A DNA stretch of 64,000 bases from JALQUL01 sp040382935 (lineage in GTDB: Bacteria > Pseudomonadota > Gammaproteobacteria > Burkholderiales > Burkholderiaceae_C). The first letter of the stretch is position 1. Each line of letters begins with the position of its first letter. The translations under genes and the position numbers were made by a program. Of this stretch, positions 48,997 through 58,527 are shown piece after piece. The notes beneath the pieces are model-generated. The model saw only the letters and a program-made list of their open reading frames with translations, was not told where the DNA came from and made no database searches. The stretch spans positions 62,001 to 126,000 of the forward strand of contig JBEIEP010000003.1 of NCBI GenBank assembly GCA_040382935.1, in the 5' to 3' direction.

Positions 48997-51900
48997 GTGA
49001 ATCCCAGCGCCCCTTACACCCCCGCAACCCCCGCCGATGGCGCTTACCTAGGCCACACCCTTGCCAAGGTGGTGGGGCAAGACCGCATCAGCGTTCGTGG
49101 GGCGCGCACGCACAATTTAAAAAATATTGACGTTGACATCCCGCGCAACCAGTTGGTGGTGGTCACCGGCTTGAGCGGTTCAGGCAAGTCCAGTTTGGCT
49201 TTTGACACGCTGTATGCCGAGGGCCAGCGCCGTTACGTTGAGAGCCTGTCCACCTACGCGCGCCAGTTTTTGCAGCTGATGGACAAGCCCGATGTGGACT
49301 TGATAGAGGGCCTATCACCCGCCATTGCGATTGAGCAAAAAGCCACCAGCCACAACCCGCGCTCTACAGTGGGCACGGTCACAGAAATTCACGACTATCT
49401 GCGCCTGCTGTTTGCCCGTGCGGGCACCCCCTATTGCCCCGACCACAACCTGCCCCTGCAAGCGCAAACCGTGAGCCAGATGGTGGACACCGTTTTGGCC
49501 CTGCCGGAGGGCACCAAACTGATGGTGATGGCCCCTGTGGCCCGTGAAAAAAAAGGCGAGTTTGCCGACGTATTTACCGCCTACCAAGCCCAGGGCTATG
49601 TGCGTTTTAGGGTGGATGGCGAGGTGGTGGCCTACGAGGATTTGCCCAAGCTCAAAAAAACCGAAAAGCACAATGTTGATGTGGTGGTAGACCGCATCCG
49701 CGTCTTGGCGCGGCCCGAAGCGGTTGCAGCGGCGCAACCCCAACCCGACACGGTGCAACAGCAAAAGGACTTTGACCAACTCAAACAACGCCTGGCCGAA
49801 AGTTTTGAAGCCGCCCTGCGTCTGGCCGAAGGCCGTGCCTTGGCGCTAGACATGGACACCCAGCACGAACACCTGTTCAGCGCCAAGTTTGCCTGTCCTC
49901 TGTGCAGTTATGCCCTGTCAGAATTAGAGCCGCGCCTGTTTTCGTTTAACTCGCCCATGGGGGCCTGCCCTGGTTGCGATGGCCTGGGCCATACCGAATT
50001 TTTTGACCCGGCGCGGGTGGTGGCCTTTCCTAGTATCAGCTTGGCATCGGGGGCGATTAAGGGGTGGGATAGGCGCAACGGCTATTACTTTTCCATGCTC
50101 ACCAGCCTGGCCAAGCATTACGGTTTTGATGTGGAAGCCCCTTTTGAGAGCCTGCCACAGGCCGTGCAGCAGGCGGTGCTGTTTGGCTCAGGCACAGAAG
50201 AGATCAAGTTCTCCTACACCTTAGAGTCGGGTAATTTTCAGGGTAAAAAGATCAACAAAAAACACCCCTTTGAGGGCATTGTTAACAACATGGAGCGGCG
50301 CTACCGCGAGTCCGATTCGGCCTTGGTGCGCGAAGAAATGTCGCGCTACCGTGCGATGCGCCCCTGCTTGGACTGCCACGGTTCGCGCCTGCGCCGCGAG
50401 GCACGCCATGTACGCATTGGCGTGGGCGAGCAGCAACGCGCCATCTTTGAGATCAGCAACCTGACCCTGGGTGATTGCCTGGGGTATTTTCAAGTCCTAG
50501 AGATCCCCGGCGAGAAAGGCACCATCGCCAGCAAAATTGTGCGCGAGGTGGGCCTGCGCCTCAAGTTCCTCAACGATGTGGGCTTGAACTACCTCAGCCT
50601 GGACCGCAGCGCCGAAACCCTAAGCGGTGGCGAGTCCCAACGTATACGTCTGGCCTCACAAATTGGCTCTGGCCTAACCGGCGTGATGTACGTGCTAGAC
50701 GAACCCAGCATTGGCCTGCACCAGCGCGACAATGACCGCTTGATTTCAACGCTGCTGCACCTGCGTGATATTGGCAACTCGGTGCTGGTGGTGGAGCACG
50801 ACGAGGACATGATGCGCGCTGCCGACCACATCATTGACCTGGGTCCCGGCGCAGGCATCCACGGCGGCCACGTTGTGGCGCAGGGCAACTTTGAGCAAAT
50901 CAAAGCCAACCCCCAATCACTCACCGGGCAATACCTGGCCCGCACCCAACGCATAGAAGTGCCAGCGCGTCGCACGCCTTGGTTGCCGCTGGCCCCAGTC
51001 GAGCCGGGTTTGCTGGACAACACCGCCCCCACCAAAAACGCTTGGGGCAAAGCCCCTGCGACAAAGGCCACCACCATCACACCCAAGGCCACGCCAACCG
51101 CCTACCAGCGCCTGTGCATCCACAACGCCAGCGGCCACAACCTGCAAGGCGTCACGGTCGATCTGCCCGTGGGCCTGTTCACCTGCGTCACTGGGGTCTC
51201 CGGCTCAGGCAAGTCGACCTTGGTCAACGACACCCTGTACCGCGCCGTGGCCAAACACCTGCACCGCGCCCACGAAGAACCCGCCCCCCACGACGAGATT
51301 GAAGGCATAGACCACTTTGACAAAGTCATCAACGTGGACCAGTCGCCCATTGGCCGTACCCCCCGTTCCAACCCTGCCACCTACACCGGTTTGTTTTCTC
51401 CGATACGTGATTTGATGGCCGAGATGTCCTTGGCCAAAGAGCGTGGTTATGGCCCCGGTCGCTTCAGTTTTAACGTGCCCGGCGGGCGCTGCGAAGCCTG
51501 CCAGGGCGATGGGGTTAAAAAAGTGGAAATGCACTTTTTGCCCGACGTATACGTGCCCTGCGATGTGTGCGTGGGCAAGCGCTACAACCGCGAAACCCTA
51601 GAGGTGATGTACAAAGGCAAAAACATCGCGCAGATGCTGGACATGACCGTTGAGGCGGCCCATACCTTTTTTGCCACTGTACCCACCATAGAGCGCAAAC
51701 TCAAAACCCTGTTGGACGTGGGCCTGAGCTACATCAAACTGGGCCAGTCGGCCACCACCTTGTCGGGTGGTGAGGCGCAACGTATCAAGCTGGCGCTCGA
51801 ACTGAGCAAACGCGACACCGGCCGCACCTTGTACATCTTGGACGAGCCCACCACCGGCCTGCACTTTGCCGACATTGCCCTCTTGCTCAAAGTGCTGCAC

Positions 51901-52158
51901 CAACTGCGTGACGCGGGCAACACCATTGTGGTGATTGAACACAACCTGGATGTGATCAAAACGGCAGACTGGTTGATCGACATGGGGCCAGAAGGGGGTG
52001 CGGGCGGTGGCCAGGTGGTAGCAACCTGTACGCCAGAGGCGATTGCCCAATGTACCGACAGCTACACAGGGCGGTATTTAATGCCCTTGCTCCAGCGCAA
52101 GGACTTTGAAGAGGGGCTGGCCAACCTCAAATCCGTTGCTGAAACCAAAAGACTTTAA
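48997..52158 (+). CDS. uvrA: excinuclease ABC subunit A
   Basis: The damage-recognition ATPase of nucleotide excision repair, 1053 residues. The first ATPase half has GLSGSGKSSLAFDTLYAEGQ and the second has GVSGSGKSTLVNDTLYRAVA. ABC signatures are LSGGESQRIRLASQI and LSGGEAQRIKLALELS. Zinc cysteines occur in CPLCSYALSE/ACPGC and in CEACQGDG/CDVC. It is about 100 residues longer than E. coli UvrA, because of an N-terminal extension and Ala/Thr/Pro-rich linkers (near residues 230 and 655-700), as in other beta-proteobacteria. It starts at GTG 48997. I see no clear LexA box in the 83-base divergent gap. Its end overlaps convergent pyrF by 4 bases. Confidence 0.96.
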   Translation: MNPSAPYTPATPADGAYLGHTLAKVVGQDRISVRGARTHNLKNIDVDIPRNQLVVVTGLSGSGKSSLAFDTLYAEGQRRYVESLSTYARQFLQLMDKPDVDLIEGLSPAIAIEQKATSHNPRSTVGTVTEIHDYLRLLFARAGTPYCPDHNLPLQAQTVSQMVDTVLALPEGTKLMVMAPVAREKKGEFADVFTAYQAQGYVRFRVDGEVVAYEDLPKLKKTEKHNVDVVVDRIRVLARPEAVAAAQPQPDTVQQQKDFDQLKQRLAESFEAALRLAEGRALALDMDTQHEHLFSAKFACPLCSYALSELEPRLFSFNSPMGACPGCDGLGHTEFFDPARVVAFPSISLASGAIKGWDRRNGYYFSMLTSLAKHYGFDVEAPFESLPQAVQQAVLFGSGTEEIKFSYTLESGNFQGKKINKKHPFEGIVNNMERRYRESDSALVREEMSRYRAMRPCLDCHGSRLRREARHVRIGVGEQQRAIFEISNLTLGDCLGYFQVLEIPGEKGTIASKIVREVGLRLKFLNDVGLNYLSLDRSAETLSGGESQRIRLASQIGSGLTGVMYVLDEPSIGLHQRDNDRLISTLLHLRDIGNSVLVVEHDEDMMRAADHIIDLGPGAGIHGGHVVAQGNFEQIKANPQSLTGQYLARTQRIEVPARRTPWLPLAPVEPGLLDNTAPTKNAWGKAPATKATTITPKATPTAYQRLCIHNASGHNLQGVTVDLPVGLFTCVTGVSGSGKSTLVNDTLYRAVAKHLHRAHEEPAPHDEIEGIDHFDKVINVDQSPIGRTPRSNPATYTGLFSPIRDLMAEMSLAKERGYGPGRFSFNVPGGRCEACQGDGVKKVEMHFLPDVYVPCDVCVGKRYNRETLEVMYKGKNIAQMLDMTVEAAHTFFATVPTIERKLKTLLDVGLSYIKLGQSATTLSGGEAQRIKLALELSKRDTGRTLYILDEPTTGLHFADIALLLKVLHQLRDAGNTIVVIEHNLDVIKTADWLIDMGPEGGAGGGQVVATCTPEAIAQCTDSYTGRYLMPLLQRKDFEEGLANLKSVAETKRL

Positions 52159-52997
52159 GCGCGCGGCGAAAGCGTCGCCTTAGCCGCCTCCAGCGAAGCC
52201 CTGGCCGCCAGGGCCGCATCACGGGCGCGGTCGGCAAAGTCGGTGCCGCTAGAGGCATACAAAATCGCCCTGGATGAATTCACCACGATGGAGCCCGGCG
52301 CACGCCAGCCGGCCCGCACGGTGGCCAAAGCATCGCCCCCTTGGGCACCCACACCAGGAATCAAAAGTGGCAGATGGGGGGCCAGGGCGCGTACCCGTTC
52401 AATTTCTTGGGGGTAGGTGGCCCCCACCACCAAGCCCAGTTGCCCACTCGTGTTCCACGGCCCGTGGGCCAATCGGGCAATGTGTTCGTACACCAAGGGC
52501 GTGCCGTCTACGCTGGCCAGACGCTGGGCCTGCAAATCGCTACCTCCGGGGTTGGAGGTGCGGCACAGCAAGAAGATGCCTTTGTTTTTGTAGCGTAGGT
52601 AGGGTTCTATCGAATCAAACCCCATGAAAGGCGAAAGGGTAACGGCGTCGGCGCCGTAACGGTCAAATGCCTCTTTGGCGTATTGCTCGGCGGTGCTGCC
52701 AATGTCACCGCGCTTGGCGTCTAGGATCACGGGCACGCGGGGCGCACGGGTCTTGATGTAGGCCACCAGACGTTCCAATTCGCGTTCGGCACTGGCCGCT
52801 GCAAAGTAAGCAATTTGCGGCTTGTAAGCGATCACCAAATCGGCGGTGGCGTCCACGATAGCCGCGCAAAAGGCGTAAAGAGCCTCGGCACCGCTACCCA
52901 GATGAGGGGGGATTTTGGCCATGTCGGGGTCTAGCCCCACGCAAAGCATGGATTGGTTAAGGGATTCGGCCTGGGCCAAGGAGTCAGTAAATCGCAT
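52155..52997 (-). CDS. pyrF: orotidine 5'-phosphate decarboxylase
   Basis: Catalyses the last step of UMP synthesis. The 280-residue protein belongs to the longer (type 2) PyrF group. The catalytic motif is VILDAKRGDIGSTAEQYAKE, and the protein starts RFTDSLAQAESLNQSMLCVG followed by LDPD. The phosphate-binding end is LLIPGVGAQGGDALAT. Length and motifs are typical. It is convergent with uvrA and lies just downstream of the glycosylase gene on the same strand. Confidence 0.95.
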   Translation of the reverse strand: MRFTDSLAQAESLNQSMLCVGLDPDMAKIPPHLGSGAEALYAFCAAIVDATADLVIAYKPQIAYFAAASAERELERLVAYIKTRAPRVPVILDAKRGDIGSTAEQYAKEAFDRYGADAVTLSPFMGFDSIEPYLRYKNKGIFLLCRTSNPGGSDLQAQRLASVDGTPLVYEHIARLAHGPWNTSGQLGLVVGATYPQEIERVRALAPHLPLLIPGVGAQGGDALATVRAGWRAPGSIVVNSSRAILYASSGTDFADRARDAALAARASLEAAKATLSPRA

Positions 52998-53003
52998 AGT
53001 GGT

Positions 53004-53924
53004 TCAGGGGCGAGGTGAAGGGTTGGGGGTGAGGTCCACTGGCGCGGTGGCCATGCCTGATTGAAACAAATAGTCAATCGACAGGCACAGGTCTTGCCAG
53101 GCCTTGGCTTTTTCCAGTGGATTGCGCAGCAAATGCTGCACGGGAAAACTGGCGACCCAGGGCACTCCTTGGTAGCTTCTGACCTGCCCGCGCAAACGGC
53201 CCGATGGCGCTTGATCGCTGCTGCCTGAGCTACCCAGCAAAGCCTGGCCTGCTACGCGCCCCAGCGCCAACACCATACGAGGGCGCAACAGCTCCAGTGT
53301 GCGGTCCAGGTACGGCCTGCACGCCTCAATCGATTCTGGCGATAGCACCTCACCCATAGGGGGTTTGCACTTGGTGATGGAGGTGACAAACACCCGCTGC
53401 AAGGGGTTGGGTGAGGGTTGAAGCGCGCGCTCCATCGCCGCCACCATATTGTTAAGCAACTGGCTGGCCGGGCTATCAGATGCGCCTAGCGCCTGGCCGT
53501 GGGTTTCAGCGGCTTCGTCCGGCGGATCGGTCACGATCAGCAAATCGACGGTGAGCGGTGTTCCCGGTTCTTCTGCGCCACGCACAAAGCCACCCCAAAC
53601 AGTGCGCTGGCGGGTTTGCCCCAACTTGCAGTCTTGGCACTGCGTGCAACGCCCTTGCAGGCCTTGCCAGTCCAGGGCAAGCCAGTGGGCAGGCATTGCG
53701 TTTTTGTGGCTGGCGACCATGCCAACAGCCTTCGAAGTATTGGGGGTCGGGGCGATGGCCGCCGGACGGCGCGGCGCGGCTCCGCCCTGCGCTGCCTGAC
53801 GGCTCACAGTGGGCGTTGGCGCGTGCACTGGGTCGGTGGCCGCAGGCCGGGGCAATGGCCGCACCACCGCGATGCCCATTTCGGCCAGCATCTCAAATTG
53901 GCGTTCACTCAAGTGCGTGCTCAC
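53004..53924 (-). CDS. uracil-DNA glycosylase family protein, family 4-like
   Basis: A 306-residue protein whose C-terminal 200 residues follow the iron-sulfur uracil-DNA glycosylase pattern: CTQCQDCKLGQTRQRTVWG, VFVTSITKCKPPMG, CRPYLDRTLELLRPRMVLAL (starting with the cluster Cys) and the final SFPVQHLLRNPLEKAKAW. The usual first motif GEAPG is replaced by VTDPPDE, so activity may differ. The N-terminal 110 residues are low-complexity (Pro/Ala-rich) after a short helix, STHLSERQFEMLAEMGIAVV. The GTG at 53924 overlaps the rimI stop (GTGA). The tsaB-rimI-glycosylase chain is common in this order. Confidence 0.85.
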   Translation of the reverse strand: MSTHLSERQFEMLAEMGIAVVRPLPRPAATDPVHAPTPTVSRQAAQGGAAPRRPAAIAPTPNTSKAVGMVASHKNAMPAHWLALDWQGLQGRCTQCQDCKLGQTRQRTVWGGFVRGAEEPGTPLTVDLLIVTDPPDEAAETHGQALGASDSPASQLLNNMVAAMERALQPSPNPLQRVFVTSITKCKPPMGEVLSPESIEACRPYLDRTLELLRPRMVLALGRVAGQALLGSSGSSDQAPSGRLRGQVRSYQGVPWVASFPVQHLLRNPLEKAKAWQDLCLSIDYLFQSGMATAPVDLTPNPSPRP

Positions 53925-54472
53925 GCCAATGCCTCCACACCGGCACGCGCGTCCCAACGCATCACCCAGGCGTCTTCGCGCCGCCCGTCCTGCGCCGGGT
54001 AATAGTCTTTGCGCAATCGCACGGTAGTAAAACCCAGCGCGGCATACAGGGCTTTTGCCGCGTGGTTGCTATGACGCACTTCTAGCCAGATAGAGAGTGC
54101 CCCCGTGGCAATGGTTTTGGCCATCAAGGCGTGCATCAGCAACCGTGCGTAGCCTTGGCGCTGATGGGCAGGGCTTACGGTGAGATTGAGCAGGTGCAAC
54201 TCGTCAAGACTGGGCATCGCCACATAATAGCCGAGCAATTGTCCGTGCCGCGTTAACGCCAATAGTTCGTACCCGGCATTTATACAGTCCTGAAAATGCA
54301 ATAACTCCCAGGGATGGGCGTGGGCCTGGCTTTCGATTTGGCATACCGTGGCCAAGTCACTTTCAGTAATGGCCCGAAACACCAGCCCTTGATCGGCCAA
54401 AGCCGTTAATGCCGCTTGCGCCAACGCGTCAACAGGCATGCCAATGTGGCCTGTGGGCGCTGCGTGGCTCAT
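53921..54472 (-). CDS. rimI: ribosomal protein S18 alanine N-acetyltransferase
   Basis: A 183-residue GNAT acetyltransferase that modifies the N-terminus of ribosomal protein S18. GNAT marks are DLATVCQIESQAHAHPWELL, LHLLNLTVSPAHQRQGYARL (acetyl-CoA loop) and EVRHSNHAAKALYAALGF. An extra N-terminal 25-30 residues precede the fold; internal starts are possible. It is coupled to tsaB upstream (ATGA) and to the glycosylase downstream (GTGA). Confidence 0.93.
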   Translation of the reverse strand: MSHAAPTGHIGMPVDALAQAALTALADQGLVFRAITESDLATVCQIESQAHAHPWELLHFQDCINAGYELLALTRHGQLLGYYVAMPSLDELHLLNLTVSPAHQRQGYARLLMHALMAKTIATGALSIWLEVRHSNHAAKALYAALGFTTVRLRKDYYPAQDGRREDAWVMRWDARAGVEALA

Positions 54473-55146
54473 AGGCGCACTCCGGCCAGCCGTTCGGCGG
54501 TGTTCAAGGCCACCTTGTCACGCACGTACAAAGGCATGGCCTTTGCCGCTGGCACTGCTGCGCCTAGGGCCAGCAGCGCGGGTGCCAGCGCCAAAAGGCT
54601 GGTTGCGCTAGGCAATGCCCATAGGTGGGCACCGTCATCGCGCCATTGGTCGTTGTATACCGCAAACGCGTTGCCCGCCACGCGCCAGCCCTCGGGTACG
54701 TCCAACTGGTCTGGTGCCACCGTGTGGGGTTGGGCCAAGCACTGCCACTGTCCCTCTTCCCAAAGATAGTGTGCGGCGTACACCTGGCCCATGCGTGCGT
54801 CCAGGCAGGCCACAATCCGGTCACCTCCCCCGGCCTCGCGGGCGCCCTGTGCCACCGCCAACAAAGTGCCCACTGGCAGTACCGGCAGACCTAGGCCATA
54901 GGCAAAGCCCTGCGCCACCGCACAAGCGGTGCGAATCCCGGTAAACGAGCCTGGCCCCTGCCCAAACACCACCGCGTTCAGGTCTTTTGGCGCAACCCCA
55001 GCTTGCTCAAGCAACTCACGCAGCAAGGGCAGCAGGGTACGCGAGGCCGCAGCCCCGCCTTGGATGTCGCGCTGGGCCAGCACACCACGCCCCTGCACGG
55101 CAAGTGAGAGGGTTTCGGTGCTGGACTCAATGGCGATCAGGTTCAT
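54469..55146 (-). CDS. tsaB: tRNA threonylcarbamoyladenosine biosynthesis protein TsaB
   Basis: TsaB supports TsaD in making the t6A modification at position 37 of ANN-decoding tRNAs. The 225-residue protein shows LIAIESSTETLSLAVQ at the N-terminus, then VFGQGPGSFTGIRTACAVAQ followed by GFAYGLGLPVLPVGTL. Length is normal. It lies divergent from dacB and upstream of rimI in a coupled operon. Confidence 0.95.
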   Translation of the reverse strand: MNLIAIESSTETLSLAVQGRGVLAQRDIQGGAAASRTLLPLLRELLEQAGVAPKDLNAVVFGQGPGSFTGIRTACAVAQGFAYGLGLPVLPVGTLLAVAQGAREAGGGDRIVACLDARMGQVYAAHYLWEEGQWQCLAQPHTVAPDQLDVPEGWRVAGNAFAVYNDQWRDDGAHLWALPSATSLLALAPALLALGAAVPAAKAMPLYVRDKVALNTAERLAGVRL

Positions 55147-55259
55147 GAAGAATCAACTAGGCTGGCATCAGCAGCGGTGCGACGTGCCCATTGCAAGATA
55201 AGGATTATCGCCAATCTCACCGTACAGGCCACAGCGGGTCAGCCTGCATAATGGCGCAT

Positions 55260-56729
55260 ATGCTCCGATTAACTGGTTTACTACTTGCGTGGTCGCTGGC
55301 CACTGTCGGCCACGCCCAGGACCTGCCCAAGGCCCTGAAGGGGCCATTGCGGGCGGCGCAGTTACCCCCTTCAGCAATGACTTTATATGTGCAGGCGCTG
55401 GACCGCCCACAAACTCCACGGCTGGCGCACCGGGCCCAAATCCCGCTTAACCCCGCCTCGGTCATGAAGCTGGTCACCACCTTTGCAGCGCTTGATACCT
55501 TAGGCCCGCAGTTCACTTGGAAAACCCGGTTTCTTGCCCAGGGAACCTTGCAACAAGGCACCTTGCGGGGCCCTCTGTTTATCAAGGGCAGTGGTGACCC
55601 AAAATGGGTGGTAGAGCGCATCGCCGCCGATCTGGCCGCCCTTAATGCAACTGGACTGCGCACGATTGAAGGTGATCTGATTTTGGACCGCAGCGTCTTT
55701 GATTTACCCTACCAATCACCCAGCGCTTTTGACGGCGACGGCCTGCGCCCTTACAACGCCACACCCGACGGCCTTCTGGTGAACTTTAAAGCGCCGGTAG
55801 TAAGCTTGGCCGCCCCTTCGAGCGGAACTGAACTTGCGGTGAGCATTTCGCCTCCTATTGCCGATTTGGTCATTCAGAACAACGCTACCGTGGAAGAAGG
55901 CGACTGCGGCGACTGGAGCAGTCGCTTGAGCATTGCCTACAAAGATGCCTACACGCTGGCCGTTGACGGACGGTATCGCAGGGCGTGCAGCACCAAAACC
56001 TGGTCCGTCGCCTTTGTCGACCCCGACAGCTTCGCCCCACGCGTACTCAAAGCCCTGTTGACAGAGGCGGGTATCACCGTCAAAGGCGCGGTTCGTTATG
56101 GCAATAGCCCGCCCGATGCGCGCCTGTTGTACGAGGGCAGTTCACTCCCCTTGGAGTCCGTTATTGCCGATATCAATCAATTTAGCAACAACGTGATGGC
56201 ACGGCAGTTGTTTTTAACGCTTGGGGCGCAAAACCGTCCTACGACCACGCTAGAACACGCCCAGTCCACCGTACAAGCCTGGTGGGCAAAGTCCTTCGCC
56301 GCCACCACACCACCGCCCATTCTGGACAACGGTTCGGGCCTGAGCCGCAGCGAGCGCATCACTGCAAAGGCCTTGGTTTCGCTCTTAGAAAAGGCGGGCC
56401 AACACCCCTACGGCAGCGCCTTCGAAGCCTCTCTGAGTCATGTTGGGCTAGATGCGGGCACCACTAAACATTTGGTCAACCGCCCCGGCATGGCAGCGCT
56501 TACGGGTCGTGCCGCCCTAAAAACCGGCACGCTGGTAGATGTCAAATCCATCGCGGGGTACGTCACCGGTGACTCTGGCCAGCGTTACGCAGTGGTCGCA
56601 ATCATCAACCACCCCAAAGCGAGGGATAACGGCAACACCGTGATCGACGCCTTCCTACGATGGGTCGTTGACGATATCCCCACCCCTACCCGAACTGTGG
56701 CTCAACGGAAAAAATCCAAGGGCAGGTGA
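55260..56729 (+). CDS. dacB: D-alanyl-D-alanine carboxypeptidase/endopeptidase (PBP4-type)
   Basis: A periplasmic peptidoglycan hydrolase of peptidase family S13, 489 residues from the ATG at 55260. The signal peptide LTGLLLAWSLATVGHAQ is followed by the active-site SxxK in PASVMKLVTTFAAL, the SxN in QFSNNVMARQLF and the KTG in ALKTGTLVDVKSIAGYV. GDLILDRSVFDLPYQSP marks the inserted domain between them. An ATG at 55251 is an alternative start. It is divergent from tsaB and followed by a small exported-protein gene. Confidence 0.94.
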   Translation: MLRLTGLLLAWSLATVGHAQDLPKALKGPLRAAQLPPSAMTLYVQALDRPQTPRLAHRAQIPLNPASVMKLVTTFAALDTLGPQFTWKTRFLAQGTLQQGTLRGPLFIKGSGDPKWVVERIAADLAALNATGLRTIEGDLILDRSVFDLPYQSPSAFDGDGLRPYNATPDGLLVNFKAPVVSLAAPSSGTELAVSISPPIADLVIQNNATVEEGDCGDWSSRLSIAYKDAYTLAVDGRYRRACSTKTWSVAFVDPDSFAPRVLKALLTEAGITVKGAVRYGNSPPDARLLYEGSSLPLESVIADINQFSNNVMARQLFLTLGAQNRPTTTLEHAQSTVQAWWAKSFAATTPPPILDNGSGLSRSERITAKALVSLLEKAGQHPYGSAFEASLSHVGLDAGTTKHLVNRPGMAALTGRAALKTGTLVDVKSIAGYVTGDSGQRYAVVAIINHPKARDNGNTVIDAFLRWVVDDIPTPTRTVAQRKKSKGR

Positions 56730-56845
56730 ATCAACTAAAATCACGCCTCCCCCCACTTTACAGCCTCTGGCCATTACCCATGAACCGCTGGAACTTCAAG
56801 CCCATGGCTCACCTATCTCTTTTTGTTGCTTCGCGTGGCGACTTG

Positions 56846-57187
56846 ATGCGCCGCCGCATGGTGCCGGCGTCAATACTGGCGCTTGCCCTGTCTGCCTTTA
56901 CCGTGCAAACAGCCACCGCGCAGCTGTCTATGCAGAACCGAAAACTCCCAGAAAAGGTCAAGTTTGGTGTAATGGTTGTGGCGCAACCGCCCCTGGTAAA
57001 GCTCGATGGCAAAGACGACAGGCTTTCCCCCGGTGTGCGCATCCATGGCACCGACAACCTCTTGATTTTGTCGGGCACCCTGGTCAACAAACCCGTCAAG
57101 ATCGCCTACCTCAAAGACAGCTACGGCTTGATTCACCAAGTGTGGATATTGACCGACGCCGAAAAACGTGCAGCCAAATTGGATTGA
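56846..57187 (+). CDS. small exported protein of unknown function upstream of miaB
   Basis: A 113-residue protein with a clear signal peptide (MRRRMVPASILALALSAFTV and on to ATAQ). The mature part is about 85 residues, with VKFGVMVVAQPPLVKLDGKD and SGTLVNKPVKIAYLKDSYGL, and is probably a small beta-rich periplasmic domain. I do not recognise a named family, although similar proteins occur before miaB in Burkholderiales. Frames extending upstream to 56726 overlap the dacB end and lack the signal sequence at their start, so 56846 is preferred. Confidence 0.75.
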   Translation: MRRRMVPASILALALSAFTVQTATAQLSMQNRKLPEKVKFGVMVVAQPPLVKLDGKDDRLSPGVRIHGTDNLLILSGTLVNKPVKIAYLKDSYGLIHQVWILTDAEKRAAKLD

Positions 57188-57195
57188 GTACCCCC

Positions 57196-58527
57196 ATGTC
57201 TAAAAAAGTATTCATTAAAACCTTTGGTTGCCAGATGAACGAATACGACTCGGACAAAATGTCGGATGTCATGGGTGCGGCAGAGGGCTACGAGCCCACC
57301 CAAAACGTGGAAGAAGCCGACCTGATTTTGTTTAACACCTGCTCGGTGCGCGAGAAGGCCCAAGAAAAAGTGTTTAGTGACTTGGGGCGTGTGAAGCACC
57401 TGAAAAAAAAGGGCGTCAAGATTGGCGTGGGTGGTTGTGTAGCCAGCCAAGAGGGGGCGGCCATTATTGAGCGCGCACCCTATGTGGATGTGGTGTTTGG
57501 CCCCCAAACCCTGCACCGCCTGCCCCAGCTATTGGCGCAACGCGAAGCGTCAGGGCGGCCCCAGGTCGACATTAGTTTTCCGGAAATTGAAAAGTTTGAC
57601 CACCTACCGCCGGCCAAGGTGCAGGGTGGAACCGCATTTGTGAGCATTATGGAAGGCTGCTCCAAGTATTGCAGCTACTGCGTAGTGCCCTATACCCGTG
57701 GCGAAGAAGTCTCGCGCCCCTTTGAGGATGTGTTGGTTGAAGTGGCAGGCCTGGCTGCGCAAGGCATTAAGGAAATCAATCTGTTGGGGCAAAACGTGAA
57801 CGCCTACCGTGCGCCCCTGGCCACGGGCGTGGGAGGCACCGGCGAGATGGCCGACTTTGCCACCTTGTTGGAGTACGTAGGCCAGATACCTGGCATTGAG
57901 CGCTTGCGCTACACCACCAGCCACCCCAACGAGTTCACCCAAGCCCTAGTAGATGTGTACGCCAAAGTGCCGCAGTTGGTCAACCATTTGCACCTGCCGG
58001 TACAACACGGTAGCGACCGCATTTTGATGGCCATGAAGCGGGGTTATACCGCCCTAGAGTACAAAAGCACAATTCGAAAACTCAAAGCTGTGCGCCCCGA
58101 GATGGTGTTTAGCAGCGACTTTATTGTGGGTTTCCCGGGCGAAACCGACGACGACTTTAGCAAGCTCATGCGCCTGGTCGACGATGTGGGCTTTGACACC
58201 TCGTTCAGCTTTATCTACAGCCCGCGCCCCGGCACCCCTTCGGCCGCGCTGCACGACGATACGCCGCAAGAAGTCAAACTGGTGCGCCTTCAAACCCTGC
58301 AAAGCCGCATTGAAGAAACCGTGACCCGCATCAGCGCCAGCCGCTTGGGTACTGTGCAAACCGTGTTGGTAGAAGGCAAAGCACGGCGCACGGTGGGGGC
58401 CATGTACGGCAAGTCCGAATGCAACCGCGCCGTGGTGTTTCCGGGTGACGAATCACTCGTTGGGCAGATGGTCAAAGTGCTGATTACCGACGCGCCCATG
58501 CGGCAACTAGGTGGTGTACGGGTTTAA
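57196..58527 (+). CDS. miaB: tRNA-2-methylthio-N6-dimethylallyladenosine synthase
   Basis: A radical-SAM methylthiotransferase that converts i6A37 to ms2i6A37 in tRNA. The 443-residue protein has the N-terminal cluster cysteines in TFGCQMNEYDSDKM, FNTCSVREKA and VGGCVASQEG. The radical-SAM CxxxCxxC is in EGCSKYCSYCVVPYTRGEE. A C-terminal TRAM domain (from about residue 375) ends PMRQLGGVRV. The ATG at 57196 begins MSKKVFIKTFGCQ; the frame is open for 176 codons further upstream, but that region belongs to dacB and the small exported gene. It overlaps convergent ffh by 4 bases. Confidence 0.97.
   Translation: MSKKVFIKTFGCQMNEYDSDKMSDVMGAAEGYEPTQNVEEADLILFNTCSVREKAQEKVFSDLGRVKHLKKKGVKIGVGGCVASQEGAAIIERAPYVDVVFGPQTLHRLPQLLAQREASGRPQVDISFPEIEKFDHLPPAKVQGGTAFVSIMEGCSKYCSYCVVPYTRGEEVSRPFEDVLVEVAGLAAQGIKEINLLGQNVNAYRAPLATGVGGTGEMADFATLLEYVGQIPGIERLRYTTSHPNEFTQALVDVYAKVPQLVNHLHLPVQHGSDRILMAMKRGYTALEYKSTIRKLKAVRPEMVFSSDFIVGFPGETDDDFSKLMRLVDDVGFDTSFSFIYSPRPGTPSAALHDDTPQEVKLVRLQTLQSRIEETVTRISASRLGTVQTVLVEGKARRTVGAMYGKSECNRAVVFPGDESLVGQMVKVLITDAPMRQLGGVRV

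Noticed and set aside
56668..57195. In-frame extension of miaB by 176 codons upstream
   Set aside because: It overlaps the end of dacB and the whole small exported-protein gene in another frame; MiaB proteins start at MSKKVFIKTFGCQ, matching 57196.
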